Shown here one piece after another: positions 22,445 through 33,030 of a stretch of 64,000 nucleotides of DNA. A model generated the notes under the pieces. It searched no databases and was not told the origin of the DNA. It saw nothing but the letters and a program-made list of their open reading frames with translations. Origin of the DNA: Sarcophilus harrisii (Eukaryota; Chordata; Mammalia; Dasyuromorphia; Dasyuridae); assembly GCF_902635505.1 (NCBI RefSeq), contig NC_045431.1:6727001-6791000 (forward strand). Reading direction: 5' to 3'. The translations under genes and the position numbers were made by a program. Each line of letters opens with the position of its first letter. Position 1 is the stretch's first letter.

Positions 22445-22610
22445 TCCTGACAAAGGCAGGGCAGTCTGGCAAAGCCTCTGGGGCCCTTCTCAAAATAATG
22501 TTTGTAAATGCATCAGATTTTGAAACAATCAGAAAAATATATGAAAAACAAAACAAATTTGTATCCCACCTGAGAGGTCCGTGGACCCCAAGTTAAGAAC
22601 CCCCCCCCAT
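22445..22610 (-). mobile_element. hAT-like non-autonomous DNA element, copy A
   Basis: The right end, CCGTGGACCCCAAGTTAAGA, is the reverse complement of the left end of the copy at 50965 (TTCTTAACTTGGGGTTCATG). The left end GCAGTCTGGCAAAGCCTCTG corresponds to that copy's CACCAGATTGCCAAAGAGGC. Length is about 165 bp. Confidence 0.7.
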
Positions 22611-22719
22611 CCAGTTCTGGTACCCATCTAAAGCATGTACTACAGTAAAGAGTACACTAATGGTGAGGTCAACACATGGATGAGAATTGCCTCCCAACAT
22701 TGAAAGCTACATCACCACA

Positions 22720-22910
22720 GACAAGTACTCAGCTCCTTTAAGCCTTCATTTCCTCACCAGTGAAATAGGGATCTTAAACTGCTATTTATTAGTGTGACTT
22801 CGGGCAAATGACTTTCAATTCCCTGGGTCTCACTCTTCCAGAGAGCTGGTGGCAGTGATATAATCTCTAAGATCTTTTCTTCCAGTTCTAAGAATCAGAT
22901 CCTATAATCC
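22720..22910 (+). repeat. MIR-type SINE(s), rearranged
   Basis: GCCTTCATTTCCTCACCAGT, GACTTCGGGCAAATGACTTT and ATAATCTCTAAGATCTTTTC, in an order that suggests two overlapping MIR fragments. Confidence 0.6.
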
Positions 22911-23104
22911 TACTTGCTCTAATTCATAAGTCTTATGTAACCTTTAATGCAGTGAAATTTTTTTAACCCTTCTACTCCCCCCCAAAATGAGAAGTTCCAG
23001 AGCTCTCAGGGAAATTCAAGACCCTTTTTTCTTTCTGTTCTCCTGAAAGAGTCCCAGGATACTGGCTGCTATAAAATTCTAACTGACCTTGACTAAAACT
23101 AAAA

Positions 23105-23225
23105 GTGGATGTAAAAATTAAGTCAGAATTAAAATGACTTGCACAGGGTTACACAACTAGAAAATGCCTGAGGCTAAATTAGAACTCAAAGTCCAATAAT
23201 CTATTCACTATCCCATCAGCTGCTT
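23105..23225 (-). repeat. MIR/CORE-SINE, antisense
   Basis: GACTTGCACAGGGTTACACA, ACTAGAAAATGCCTGAGGCT, ATCTATTCACTATCCCATCA. Confidence 0.7.
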
Positions 23226-23267
23226 GAGGATTAGAGAGGATTACTACTTTGGGCAGAAAGTTAGATT

Positions 23268-23493
23268 GCTGTTGTTCAGTTGATTGGCCATGTCCAGTTC
23301 TTTGTGAATCCGTTTGGGTTTTCTTGGCAAAGATACTGGAGTGGTTGGCCATTTCCTCCTTTAGTGGATTATGGCAAACAGGGGTGACTTGCCCAGGGTC
23401 ACACAGCCAGTGAACATGTGAGAGCGGATTTGAACTGAGGATTTCCTGACTGCAGCCCCAGAACCCTTTCTCTCACTTATCTGACTGCCTTCA
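23268..23493 (-). repeat. MAR1-type CORE-SINE, antisense
   Basis: TGTTGTTCAGTTGATTGGCC, TTTGGGTTTTCTTGGCAAAG, ATACTGGAGTGGTTGGCCAT, TGACTTGCCCAGGGTCACAC. It ends at TATCTGACTGCCT. Confidence 0.93.
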
Positions 23494-23499
23494 ACATGT

Positions 23500-23700
23500 T
23501 GTTTGTCCTTCATTCGTGACGTTGATGCTGGATCGAACACTGGATCTCGAAGCTGGATTGAGTTGGATTGAAGGGAGGGAGGGCTGTGCAAAGTCACCAG
23601 CCTCACTTTCTCCTCCAGAGCCATCTGACTCCATGGCCAGCTCTAGATCAGAACAACTGGATATAGCCCTGCATATGGATGTGGCCCAAGGCACATAATC
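23500..23700 (-). repeat. Marsupial SINE with ACAAC-type tail, antisense
   Basis: TGTTGTTTGTCCTTCATTCG, then ATTGAAGGGAGGGAGGGCTG, AAAGTCACCAGCCTCACTTT, CTCCAGAGCCATCTGACTCC. It is the reverse of the element at 41840. It abuts the MAR1 element on its left. Confidence 0.82.
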
Positions 23701-24159
23701 TAATGCAAAGGGTCGCTGTGAGCAAAGTACCTTGTTAATCTTTAAAATGCTATGGAAATATGAACTACTATCACCCCACGCTGCTTCTCATCTCTTTCCA
23801 TGTTTGTGACCTTTAACCAAAGAGAGAAGGAGGAAGAGTTGAGAGCAATGTGTCAAATCTGGGAGGAGTGCTTAGGGACTGAACTGAAATCTCAGAGAAG
23901 AGGAAGTGGACCAAGATACACACAGAGGGTAGGATTGCAGCTGAAGACCCATGCACATCCCACACTACGGGGGACTTCTGGCTCCATCTGGTTACTCAAG
24001 GGGTCAACATTCCCGGCCCTTTCTTAGAGATTACAAGACCAATGGTTTCCCGGCCCAATTATCACTAGGAGTATCAGGAAATTCACAGATCTTTTCCAAG
24101 CAAAATTAATCCTAATTTTTTTAAAATGTATAAATTGGTCTCAAAGCAGAGGAGGATAA

Positions 24160-24310
24160 CATTTGAGGCTGGAAAAGACTTTAGAGCTCGCCTAATCCAA
24201 CTCTCATTTTGTGGATGAAGAGACCAAGACCCAACAAATAATGTGCCCAAAGTATGGAGCTAGTAAATGGCAGAGCCGGGCTTCAAATTTGGCTCTGACT
24301 TTTATTGGGC
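24160..24310 (-). repeat. MIR SINE, antisense
   Basis: CTAATCCAACTCTCATTTTG, GAAGAGACCAAGACCCAACA, TGGCAGAGCCGGGCTTCAAA. Confidence 0.75.
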
Positions 24311-24364
24311 CATGTACTGCAGAGGGCAGGCAATTCTTTATTGTCCAGATTGTATGGTAGGAAA

Positions 24365-24460
24365 AGGGATGTGACACTGGGCAAGTCTCTTAACCCCACT
24401 CCACAAAGCACTTAGCACAGTGTCCGGAATATAGTCTGTGTTAGGAAATGCTTGTTTTCT
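24365..24460 (+). repeat. MIR fragment with L2-like end
   Basis: GTGACACTGGGCAAGTCTCT, AGCACTTAGCACAGTGTCCG, AATGCTTGTTTTC. Confidence 0.6.
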
Positions 24461-24979
24461 CCCACCACCCCGCCGATTTCCTAGGCTTTTTTGGGCCTCT
24501 CATTCAGTGATTTTCTGGGAATATCTGAGACACAGCAAATCCCCGCCCCAGGTTGCTAATACTTTTTATATGACTCATAACTTTATCTGGGACCCCATTA
24601 TGCCATAAGTCTTGCATATGGCTCTAGGTAATACCCACACTATCAGGTTTAGTTCTAGGGCTTATATTTGGACTTTTTCCACTGGCTCCAAATCTCCTCA
24701 AAGCTTATAGATTAGCAGTTCACACAGATCTAAGGACTTATCGGGATTTGGGTCCAATGTGTTCTCAGAACGCAAATAAGATAGGCATTAAAGGCTCTGC
24801 TTTCAAAATCATAGTTTAGATTCCCATAGTGCTTTTCTTCCAAAAGGTTAGAAAGCCTTTACTAATCCCTCTCTACCTTTGAAATTGTTATTCTCTTCTT
24901 CAGAAAACAAAAAGAGTATGTCTTAGCCAGGTGACATAACTACTGAGATTTGGTATTGGAGTGTTCGCCTAGAGGCATC
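24461..24979. other. Non-coding, no feature recognised
   Basis: No gene or known repeat family recognised. Confidence 0.45.
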
Positions 24980-25150
24980 CACAGGAAGCATGCTGAACTT
25001 GGAGATCTGGTACCTGCCTTGGAATCCAGCTCTCAAGCTCACCAGTTGTATGTCTGTGAGCATTCAGGGATGCGCTTTCCTTATCTGTGTAATGAAGAGG
25101 CTGGAGGACACGCTCTCTAAGGAGTCTTCCTGCTCCCATGTTCTCAAACA
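24980..25150 (+). repeat. MIR-type SINE
   Basis: TGCCTTGGAATCCAGCTCTC, TTTCCTTATCTGTGTAATGA, CACGCTCTCTAAGGAGTCTT. Confidence 0.6.
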
Positions 25151-26034
25151 TCCATTGTTGGTGGGCGTTTCTTGAAGCATTTGCCAATTTGTCAGTCAAT
25201 GGCTTTCTTAAAATGTCACCCATAGATGAAACGGGAGTGGGGACCGGGTCCTTTCTGAAACAATGAAGTACTGGGGGACTCGGTTGAACGGATCTCTCTG
25301 ATGAATGACGGCAGTCTTCACCCCTCCGGGATCTAGCTTTCCTGGGTTTTACGGCTGGAGTATTACAATATTCTCAGCTGGGAAAACTTGCCTCAGTCTG
25401 GGACTTACAGAAGCCACCCTCAATTCAGTTCTTAGTCTCTCTTACGAGATTTGTCACCACAAAACATAAAAGTCTAGTTTCAGTTTTCCTACATGGTTCG
25501 GGAGTGGTTTCCCTCAATCAGGGACTCCATCTTTGCTTATGGGATTCACACCAGTGATGCTTCCCAGAGTCGTGCTGGATCTTGTGTGGCTGGAGACAAA
25601 GATACTGAAATAATCCAACCCCTCCATGCAAATAGATTGTTTTGTAGCTATTAAATGTGCTACTAAGTCAGTCGAGGCTCAGAAATTTTGGAAGTCATTG
25701 ATTATTTCCTTTAGATCTAAAAGACCTTGAACTCTCCAGTTCAGTGTTTTTGTCCCTTTCCACCTTTGGGTTGTTAGGTCTCAGGGGTTAAATTATTACA
25801 TAACGGCCTCCTCCTCATTGATTCCCCTGTCTCCTGTCTATAATAGTTCTGATTTGTCTTCCTATGTCTGCCAAAATACAATAGTCCAGATGACGGGTGA
25901 TGAGACTCTCGCTCACCACCTGCTCAGTGTCCTAGAGACACCTCAGTGGCAACACGATTAAAAGAGAATCACTTACTTTAATATATATTATATATAATAT
26001 GATAATTAATTCAATAAATAACTCACAAGAGAGA
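25151..26034. other. Non-coding, no feature recognised
   Basis: About 880 bp with no gene or repeat recognised. 25980-26000 is a short TATATA palindrome. Confidence 0.45.
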
Positions 26035-26310
26035 GCTACCATTCATCTGTTGACCCAGGTTTGTAATCCAGTCTCATCCTCAGCTCCTAACCTCTCACTC
26101 CACACATTCAGTCAATTAGCAAATCTTGATATTTCTTTCTCCAAAATCTTTCTCTCGTTGTGTTCCTTCTTTTTAACCTATTTAAGTACCTCCCTCTAGT
26201 TTAGAACATAATAACCTCTGCTCTGGTCTCTTGAAATAGCCTTTTCCTTGCTCTCCCTTATACCAGGTCTTACTCTATTCCAAATCAGGAAAGTGGAACT
26301 CCCTACTGCC
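26035..26310 (+). repeat. L2 LINE, reverse transcriptase C-terminal part
   Basis: GTTTGTAATCCAGTCTCATC, CTCTCACTCCACACATTCAG, AGTACCTCCCTCTAGTTTAG, GGAAAGTGGAACTCCCTACT, in the order of an L2 coding tail. Confidence 0.65.
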
Positions 26311-26419
26311 TGAGGCAATCTATCCTATTTTTAGATAGCAGTAATTATTAGGTAGTATTTCTCTATTTCAAGTGAAGATAAGAGCTTGTGTTCATAATAT
26401 TGCATAATGCCATATATTA

Positions 26420-26435
26420 AGTATAACTTGAATTA
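26420..26435. repeat. SINE target-site duplication, left copy
   Basis: AGTATAACTTGAATTA; identical right copy at 26549-26564. Confidence 0.9.
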
Positions 26436-26548
26436 CTGCTGAGGCAATTGGGATTAAGTGACTTGTCCAGGATCACACAGTTAGGAAGTGTTAAGTGTCT
26501 GAGGCCAGATTTGAACTCAGGTCCTCCTGATTTTAGGGCTGGTGCTCT
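26436..26548 (-). repeat. A-tailed tRNA-type SINE, 5'-truncated, no A-tail left
   Basis: Antisense body: TGAGGCAATTGGGATTAAGT, GACTTGTCCAGGATCACACA, TGAGGCCAGATTTGAACTCA. It stops at GGGCTGGTGCTCT, so most of the tRNA-like head is missing. It is flanked by identical 16-bp AGTATAACTTGAATTA copies (26420-26435, 26549-26564), so this is a genuine insertion. No A-run remains at its 3' end. Confidence 0.88.
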
Positions 26549-26574
26549 AGTATAACTTGAATTATACATGGATA

Positions 26575-26720
26575 TGTACATGTTGTCTTTCCCTTTACCC
26601 TCACTTCATGAAAATGTCAGTTCCTTAAGGGGCATGGTCTTTCCCCCTTCATATATCCAGCATCTACCACAATTTCTCACATGTGGTAGCACTTAATAAG
26701 TGTTTTTTGAATTGAATTAT
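26575..26720 (+). repeat. L2 LINE 3' end
   Basis: AATGTCAGTTCCTTAAGGGG, CATATATCCAGCATCTACCA, GGTAGCACTTAATAAGTGTT. Confidence 0.82.
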
Positions 26721-26780
26721 ATTAGAGGTTTATCTAGATTCCATAAAAAAGACAATTAACTAATTAATTAGAAAATAGGC

Positions 26781-26899
26781 AGCCCTGAATTCAGGAGGAT
26801 CTGAGTTCAAATCTGATCTCAGACACTTAACACTTCCTAGCTGTGTGATCTTGGGCAAGTCACTTAACCCCAACTGGCTCAGCAAAAAAAAGAAAGAAA
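26781..26899 (+). repeat. A-tailed tRNA-type SINE, 5'-truncated
   Basis: AGCCCTGAATTCAGGAGGAT, CTCAGACACTTAACACTTCC, TAGCTGTGTGATCTTGGGCA, CTTAACCCCAACTGGCTCAG and an A-rich tail. Target duplication AGAAAATAGGC is present at 26770-26780 and 26900-26910. It lacks the tRNA-like head, as does the copy at 26436. Confidence 0.9.
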
Positions 26900-27114
26900 A
26901 GAAAATAGGCCCACAATCATATTAGAACATTTGGAAAGTTATTTTCTCATTTGTAGATGATGTTCCAAAGCTATTTGGAAATCTCTTCCCTTCCCTGGCT
27001 ATGTAAAATTTTATATTCCTAAAAAACAAACTCAATGCAAAAATTCTGCTTAATAAATGTTAACAACAGATAAAGTTAGCAGGAAATGTCAGATGACTTG
27101 TAAAGAGAATATCA

Positions 27115-27215
27115 TTGTAAATTCCTTGAATGCAGGGATTCTGCCAAGGTTTATTCCTCCTATCTCCCACAGTGCCTAGCTCACCCTGAGCATGTGGTAG
27201 GGTTCGGTGCCCATT
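27115..27215 (+). repeat. L2 LINE 3' end fragment
   Basis: TAAATTCCTTGAATGCAGGG, TATCTCCCACAGTGCCTAGC. Confidence 0.65.
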
Positions 27216-28079
27216 TGATGTAGGACTTCAAAGATTTTGCACTTTTGTCCTCTGCTGACATATTGAAATTTCTCAGGTGACTAATTCTGTTGTATTCTTA
27301 AACTTTTGGATTCTATTGACATTCGAAATCAAGATCCCCAAAAGCAGATTTTGACTACATTTTTTTGCTTTCACCCATGTTTGGTGTCAGAAACATGGTT
27401 TTCAAAGAAAATTTTGAAATAATTCTTTAACTTCACTTTTAATAGACCAGTTTGCCATCTTGCAGGCAATAAATTACATGGACATTTGTTTTTCAAAGTA
27501 GTACATTATGTTAACTTTCTTCAGCAAGCAAAAGTACAGAGAGTACTATTTTGAAAATCTGCTGTAAGAGTGACTCTTTGGTCTCTCCAGTCTGGGGGCC
27601 AGATGCTCTGTTTCACTTCTCCTCCCCCCAAGGGTTCTTTAGTACCTTTACAAAAGTTAGAGTACTTTTAGTCTTTACCATGGTTCAAGTTTCCCGTTTT
27701 CCCTAATTTTAGGAAACCGTAGGCCCATCTAGCCACATAACAGTTAGATCAGCTTTTATAAAGGCATATTTACTTCAAAGATAATAGCAAGAATAAACGT
27801 ACAAGAATTACTCCCAATACTTGGGGGATATACTGGGATGGGGGTGGAGGCCAGGGGGACTTAATTCTTCCTGTGCTGCCTTGGTGTCTGGGGAAGAGAA
27901 AGGCATTAAGTTTAATTCAATTCCATAGGGTCACCTAGAACCCTGACTTCAGTTACATAGGTATCATATAGGTTTCTTTCTCAGTTTATATTTTCTCATT
28001 TGTGATCCTGAGAATAGGGGGCATTGCCTTTGTTAGATAGAGAAGGAGGAAGGAAACATGGTTTCTGCATTATACCTTT
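27216..28079. other. Non-coding, no feature recognised
   Basis: No gene or repeat recognised in about 860 bp. Confidence 0.45.
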
Positions 28080-28370
28080 TAGCCCTGATGTTTTATGTTC
28101 TATATTCAAAGATTCATTCCAGCTTTAAATTCAATGTTCTAAGGTAACCTCCAGCTCAAATATTTTATAGTCCGAAGATCCTTATAACTTCCATTCTGTG
28201 TTATAAGGCTCCTTTCCAGATCCGACCTTCTATAGTCTACAAACCAATCCAAGTCTTAACGTTCTATCTTTTGTTTTCTAAGCATTATTCTAGATCTAAC
28301 GTTCTAAATTCTATGACTGAAAATTTCACCTAGCATTAACATTCTATGACTCCAAAATCCTATTGTTATT
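28080..28370. repeat. Decayed ~34-bp tandem array
   Basis: About eight units of 29-40 bp, each carrying a TTCCAGCT/CTAGATCTAA-like stretch followed by CGTTCTATATTCTA. Examples are ATTCCAGCTTTAAATTCAAT, TTCCAGATCCGACCTTCTAT and TTCTAGATCTAACGTTCTAA. The unit resembles the 3' end of MIR/L3-type repeats. Confidence 0.7.
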
Positions 28371-28640
28371 CAAGATTTTAAATCAACAGCAAACTTCCTA
28401 AGATCTCCTTGCCTAGTAAATGGTCCTAAAGTTCCATTGCAAGAAAATCTGGATTATCTAGAGCAAGCATTCCCCATTTTAAACATTTTCCAGATTTTTA
28501 ATTTCAATCTATGCTATATGCCTTCCCCGAATGAGTAGAGCAGAAGCATCTATTTTCTGAATTGTGAAGCTACTTTGAATTTTTCTAACATGTTTTAGAA
28601 GGTTTTCTTAAAATTTCTGGGAAAATTCTGATATGAATAT
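28371..28640. other. Non-coding, no feature recognised
   Basis: AT-rich; nothing recognised. Confidence 0.4.
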
Positions 28641-28672
28641 GATAGATAGATAGATAGATGATAGATAGATGG
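28641..28672. repeat. (GATA)n microsatellite
   Basis: About eight GATA units with one broken unit. Confidence 0.93.
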
Positions 28673-28951
28673 ATACTCAGATTATAGGTAAATAGAAGAA
28701 GTCAGTGAATAAATTATTTCATAGCCAAATTTGGCTTATCTAAGTAAAGTTACTCAATTTTAGGTTGAATGACTTTAAAATCCATCGAGTTTCACAGTGT
28801 CAAACAACTGGATGTAATCTAATACTACTAAAATTTCTGTGTTTTGAAATAATTAGAAGTGACCTTTTGGAAATAAGGCACAAAAGAGAGCATTTTGCTT
28901 TTAGAAAGCAATATATGCTAAACTCTGGATTATCCTCATTAATATATAGGT

Positions 28952-29190
28952 GACTGTTCAATCATTTTCAGTTGTGTTCAACTTGTCTGCACCTATTTGG
29001 GCTTTTCTTGGCAGAAATACTGGGGTGGGTTTTTCCACTTAATTCTCCAGTTCATTTTACAGATGAGGAAATTGAGACAAACTGGGTTAAGTGATTTTCC
29101 AGGGTTACACAGCTAGTAAATGTCTAAAACCTGATTTGAACTTTCTTCTTGATTCCAGACCTGGCACTCTATCCACTGTGTCCAGCTGAC
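28952..29190 (-). repeat. MAR1-type CORE-SINE, antisense
   Basis: GACTGTTCAATCATTTTCAG, GGGCTTTTCTTGGCAGAAAT, GATGAGGAAATTGAGACAAA, CTGGCACTCTATCCACTGTG. Confidence 0.92.
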
Positions 29191-29479
29191 ATGTACTCAT
29201 CAAAACTTATACTATATAAAAGTAGATGAAACATTATTTTGTTAATCATAATTTAACTTAAAAGAAAATAGAACGATTATATACTATGTTTTTCTTAAAT
29301 ACACAAGTCCTCTTCAGATACCTTATTTCATGGTACATGACCTTGGATTCTTAAAGGCAATAGTAGCAAGATAAAAGATCCTTGCAACGCAGAGAGATTT
29401 CAACTATGAGCACGGTGATAAATTATGAGTCTTTCATCTGAAGGCAATTTAGATAAATTTAGAGACAGGTCACCAGAAA

Positions 29480-30960
29480 CCAGTTCTTCATTCATTCATT
29501 CCAAAAAATTAAGCACCTATGGTATAAGCAACACTGTTCTAGATGCTAAGGAAAGCACAAAGTTTAAGTAAAAGTTTTTGTCCTAATAGAACTTATTCTC
29601 TAGCTGGGGGAACAGATACACAGCTAACTTTAATACACAATAAAACATTAAAAGTTCATTAGAGAAAGATAAAAAAGAGATAAAAATCATTCCCAACCAG
29701 GGAAAGTTTAATAAATGAAGCATCATGTGAGTAATAAATCTAAAAGATTCATAAACAATGTTTTAAAATATTTATAAGAATTTAACAAGCAATGGAGGGA
29801 AAGAAAGATATTGCAGGAAGAATAAAAAAACAACCTACATAAAACACAGAGGAAACAGCATAGGAGATGCCAGAGAGACAAAGAATATTCCAGTGTTGAT
29901 GAAAGATGGAGTATGCCAAAAAAAAAAAAAAAAAATACATGTGACAAGTTATAATGAAAAAGGGCAACAGACTGAAGAGGTCTTGAATACAGACAGAACA
30001 TTTGAGCTTTATTCAAAAGGCAATTGGGAACCACTGGAGATATTTGAGCAAAAGAGTGATGAAATTAGTAGATCAATGCATGAGACTTTTCTAGTTAGAT
30101 ACATGTTGACTTGGATGTGATGGTGGGATATTTGAGTTCTCAGCAGGTAGCACAGGGAATAATAGATTTGGGAGTTATCTGCTTAGAGGATGTAACAGAT
30201 TATGGAAATGAATGAAATTGTCAAAGGTGAGAATATAGGGAAAGAAGAGGATCAAGAACAAACTCTTGGGAAATATCTATCTTAAAAGGACACAATGCGA
30301 TAAGAGTTAGCAATGAAGTAAGAAAGAGTAGAGTAGAACCAGCAGACTGCCATGTTTCTGAAATCAAGGGAGTGAGTTTGGTGGCCAATAGCATCAAAGG
30401 CAGCAGATTAAGAGACCTAGGAAAAAATATTTGGTATTAGAAAGTCATTGGTGCCCTTGGAAGGTAGAACTTCGGAGGTAACACCACTGATACTGATAAA
30501 AAGACAAATGCAAGGATTTAAAGAGAGGGGAAAATGAGGAAGCTGAGATACTGGGAACACTATTTTTTCCCCCAAGAAGTTTGGTGGCAAAGGGGAGTAA
30601 AGAGATAAGCTAAACATTAGAGAGAAGAAACAAACTGTGTTGAGTTACTATGGGTTGTTTTGTTATCCTTCTTGTAAGTACTGGAAAAATCTGAACCTGT
30701 TTAATAGGCAGAAGGAAAGCATCTAAGGAAATGAAAGAGTTTCATGATATTATACTGGGCTAATTATTTTTACTGAAATTAATTCCTCAAGGTGATGTGG
30801 TAGAGAACTTGATCAAATGGGCTGAGAGATGGATTAGCCTTGATGATTATTGAATATGAAAGTGGGAGAAAGAAGCTGCAGAGAAAATTTAAGGAATGAG
30901 AAGAGGGAGTTTATAATGATCTCAGGAGAAAAATGAATGATAGCCTGATTTAAAACTGAA
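29480..30960 (+). repeat. Long ancient interspersed repeat, class not assigned
   Basis: About 1.5 kb of phrases in a fixed order that I know from a mammal-wide family: GGCAATTGGGAACCACTGGA, TTGGGAGTTATCTGCTTAGA, CAAGAACAAACTCTTGGGAA, AAATCAAGGGAGTGAGTTTG, CAATAGCATCAAAGGCAGCA, AAGAAGTTTGGTGGCAAAGG. It begins with a segment (AAGCACCTATGGTATAAGCA) shared with the shorter fragments at 19640 and 53080. It has no coding capacity. I cannot say whether it is a LINE, LTR or other class. Confidence 0.6.
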
Positions 30961-31339
30961 GGATAACTAGAAGCTGAATCACTTGCTGGATAAGAGTAGA
31001 GAGTGGAGATTTAATTGATGAGAGGAAAGAAGAAACATTCTGTGGGAACTTATATAAAGAGTAAAATTTAAAGGATTATCAAGGAGCAGTAAAGGCTCGG
31101 CTAAATCAAAATCTTCCTTCCCATAATTGCTACCTCTTGATCCTCATTAGTTCTGTTTGAGCCAGAGCCCAAGTCTTAATTTCTTTCTACAAACTAGCCC
31201 TAAAGACAGAATCATGTCCCTTTCCCTTTCTCACCCCTCCAAATCTTCTCTTCTTCTAGCTGTACATTCACAACTCCTCCAAATATCCTCAAATGGCATT
31301 ATTCTGAATATCCTCGCCATTGCAACTTCACTTATCTAT

Positions 31340-31562
31340 TGTTGTTCTTATTGTTCAGTCATGATGCCATTTGGGTTTTTCTTGGCAGAGATACTGGAAT
31401 GGTTTGCCATTTCCTTCTCTAGTTTATTTTACTGAAGAGCAAACTGAGGCACGCATGGTTAAGTGTCTAGTTCAGACATTAGCTGTCTGAGGTCAAATTT
31501 GAACTCAGAACACCGAGTCTTCCTGAATCCAGACTTGGCACTCTATCCCACGTGTCACCTTG
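31340..31562 (-). repeat. MAR1-type CORE-SINE, antisense
   Basis: TTATTGTTCAGTCATGATGC, GGGTTTTTCTTGGCAGAGAT, ACTGGAATGGTTTGCCATTT, TTGGCACTCTATCCCACGTG. Confidence 0.92.
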
Positions 31563-31589
31563 TTTCCTCTTCTCTATACAGCCTGTCAA

Positions 31590-31765
31590 TAACCTTCCTA
31601 AAATATGGCTGAATAAACTGCTTCAAGTATGGCCTGTCCAAGAGAGAGTATATCACCCCCCACACCCTGGATGCTATATTTTATAAATGCAGTCTAAGTA
31701 GACTTTGGTTTCTGAGTGACCATATCACATTGTTGACTCATGCCAAGTTAGGTGTCTACATAATA
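31590..31765 (-). repeat. CR1/L3 LINE fragment, antisense
   Basis: CCTTCCTAAAATATGGCTGA, TTCAAGTATGGCCTGTCCAA, CCCTGGATGCTATATTTTAT, ACATTGTTGACTCATGCCAA. Confidence 0.78.
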
Positions 31766-31820
31766 ACATAATATTTAATACGTAATTATATAATATATAT
31801 TATATAATAATATAATAAAA
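31766..31820. repeat. AT-rich palindromic stretch
   Basis: TAATTATATAATATATATTA and surrounding bases can fold on themselves; a low-complexity sequence. Confidence 0.7.
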
Positions 31821-32389
31821 ACTCTCCACAGAGAGTTCCCCAGATTCAGTCTGAAAATAGAAATTAATTACTTTGGGGATCCCATCACTGAAGGAAGAAA
31901 TGTTTGATAAAGAGTAAAGAACTCAAAGTTGGAGACTATGGCTTTTATATTTGACTTTCCCACCCCCACCACTACTGTCCTATTTCTCAGATTTCCCCAG
32001 CAAGCTGAGCAGTTCAAAGTAACCAGTAATCATTATATGAAGGGCTGCCCCCACCATCACAGATGCTGGCTTAGAACCAGTCACAGATCCTTCTCCAGAG
32101 CCCTCAGTCATTCCCTGGAGACTAGGAGTTGGTTTGAGCAAGAAATTATTTCCATAGCTTGTATATGGTAAATAAGAAGTAAATTGACATTTAGGAATGA
32201 AAGCCATCAGGGCACAAAAGGTAGTCTGAGTCAGTCATTGCTAATCATTCGCTTTGACTCAACAGACTGACAAAATATGAAGATGGGTTCTGGGATATCA
32301 CAACCAGGGTTGTCACAATCAGTAATGAAGCTTTGGGGAATACAATGTTGGCTCAAGAGTGCTACTGTTAAAGTCTCCTATCTTATCTG
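31821..32389. other. Non-coding, no feature recognised
   Basis: No gene or known repeat recognised. Confidence 0.4.
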
Positions 32390-32570
32390 TAATTTCCTGA
32401 TGTTCCAAAACAACCATTGTCATACCCATTCTATAGGTGACCAAAAAGAGGCTCTGAGAAGGATTGGGTTCCACAACTAGTGCTTGTCAGAGTCAGGAGC
32501 AAATGTAGATGTCTTTGGATTCTAAATCCAGCTCTTTCCATCCACTGTAACATGGCTTCCTCATAACACT
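32390..32570 (-). repeat. MIR SINE, antisense
   Basis: ATACCCATTCTATAGGTGAC, AAAAGAGGCTCTGAGAAGGA, AAATCCAGCTCTTTCCATCC. Confidence 0.68.
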
Positions 32571-32844
32571 AAACAGCATAGTGGGAATACAGATTCGAGG
32601 TTTAGAACAGAGGCCAGAAGTCAACATCCCAAGAGATCTGTTGTCCAGCTTAGGGCAAGGAACTTAGAGAAGTCAGAAAGGCAAAACCCCCGAGAACCCA
32701 ATACATGGATGAGTAGGAGAGGAGACTGCAGGAGCTGTTGGCTATATGAGCACCTTTTAATCTTGTCCCTTCACACCATGGCTAGGACTCTCGTCCATGT
32801 CTGTGGCACAGATATTTTTCCAGGTTGTCCCATAAGATCCATCA

Positions 32845-33030
32845 AAATTGGAATAGGTCTTTCACCCTATACTGTAATGGAAAAATACTTAATTCTGACT
32901 CAGTTCTGCTCTTTATTACTAGCTGTGTTTTCTTGGTCTCTCTGATCATCCATTTCTTTCTCTGCAAAATCAGAGTCAGGAACTAAATGAGCTTCAAGTA
33001 TCTGACTTTTATGTCTAGATCTTTCCAATG
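32845..33030 (+). repeat. MIR-type SINE, decayed
   Basis: TTCTGACTCAGTTCTGCTCT, TTATTACTAGCTGTGTTTTC, TTCTTTCTCTGCAAAATCAG. Confidence 0.55.
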
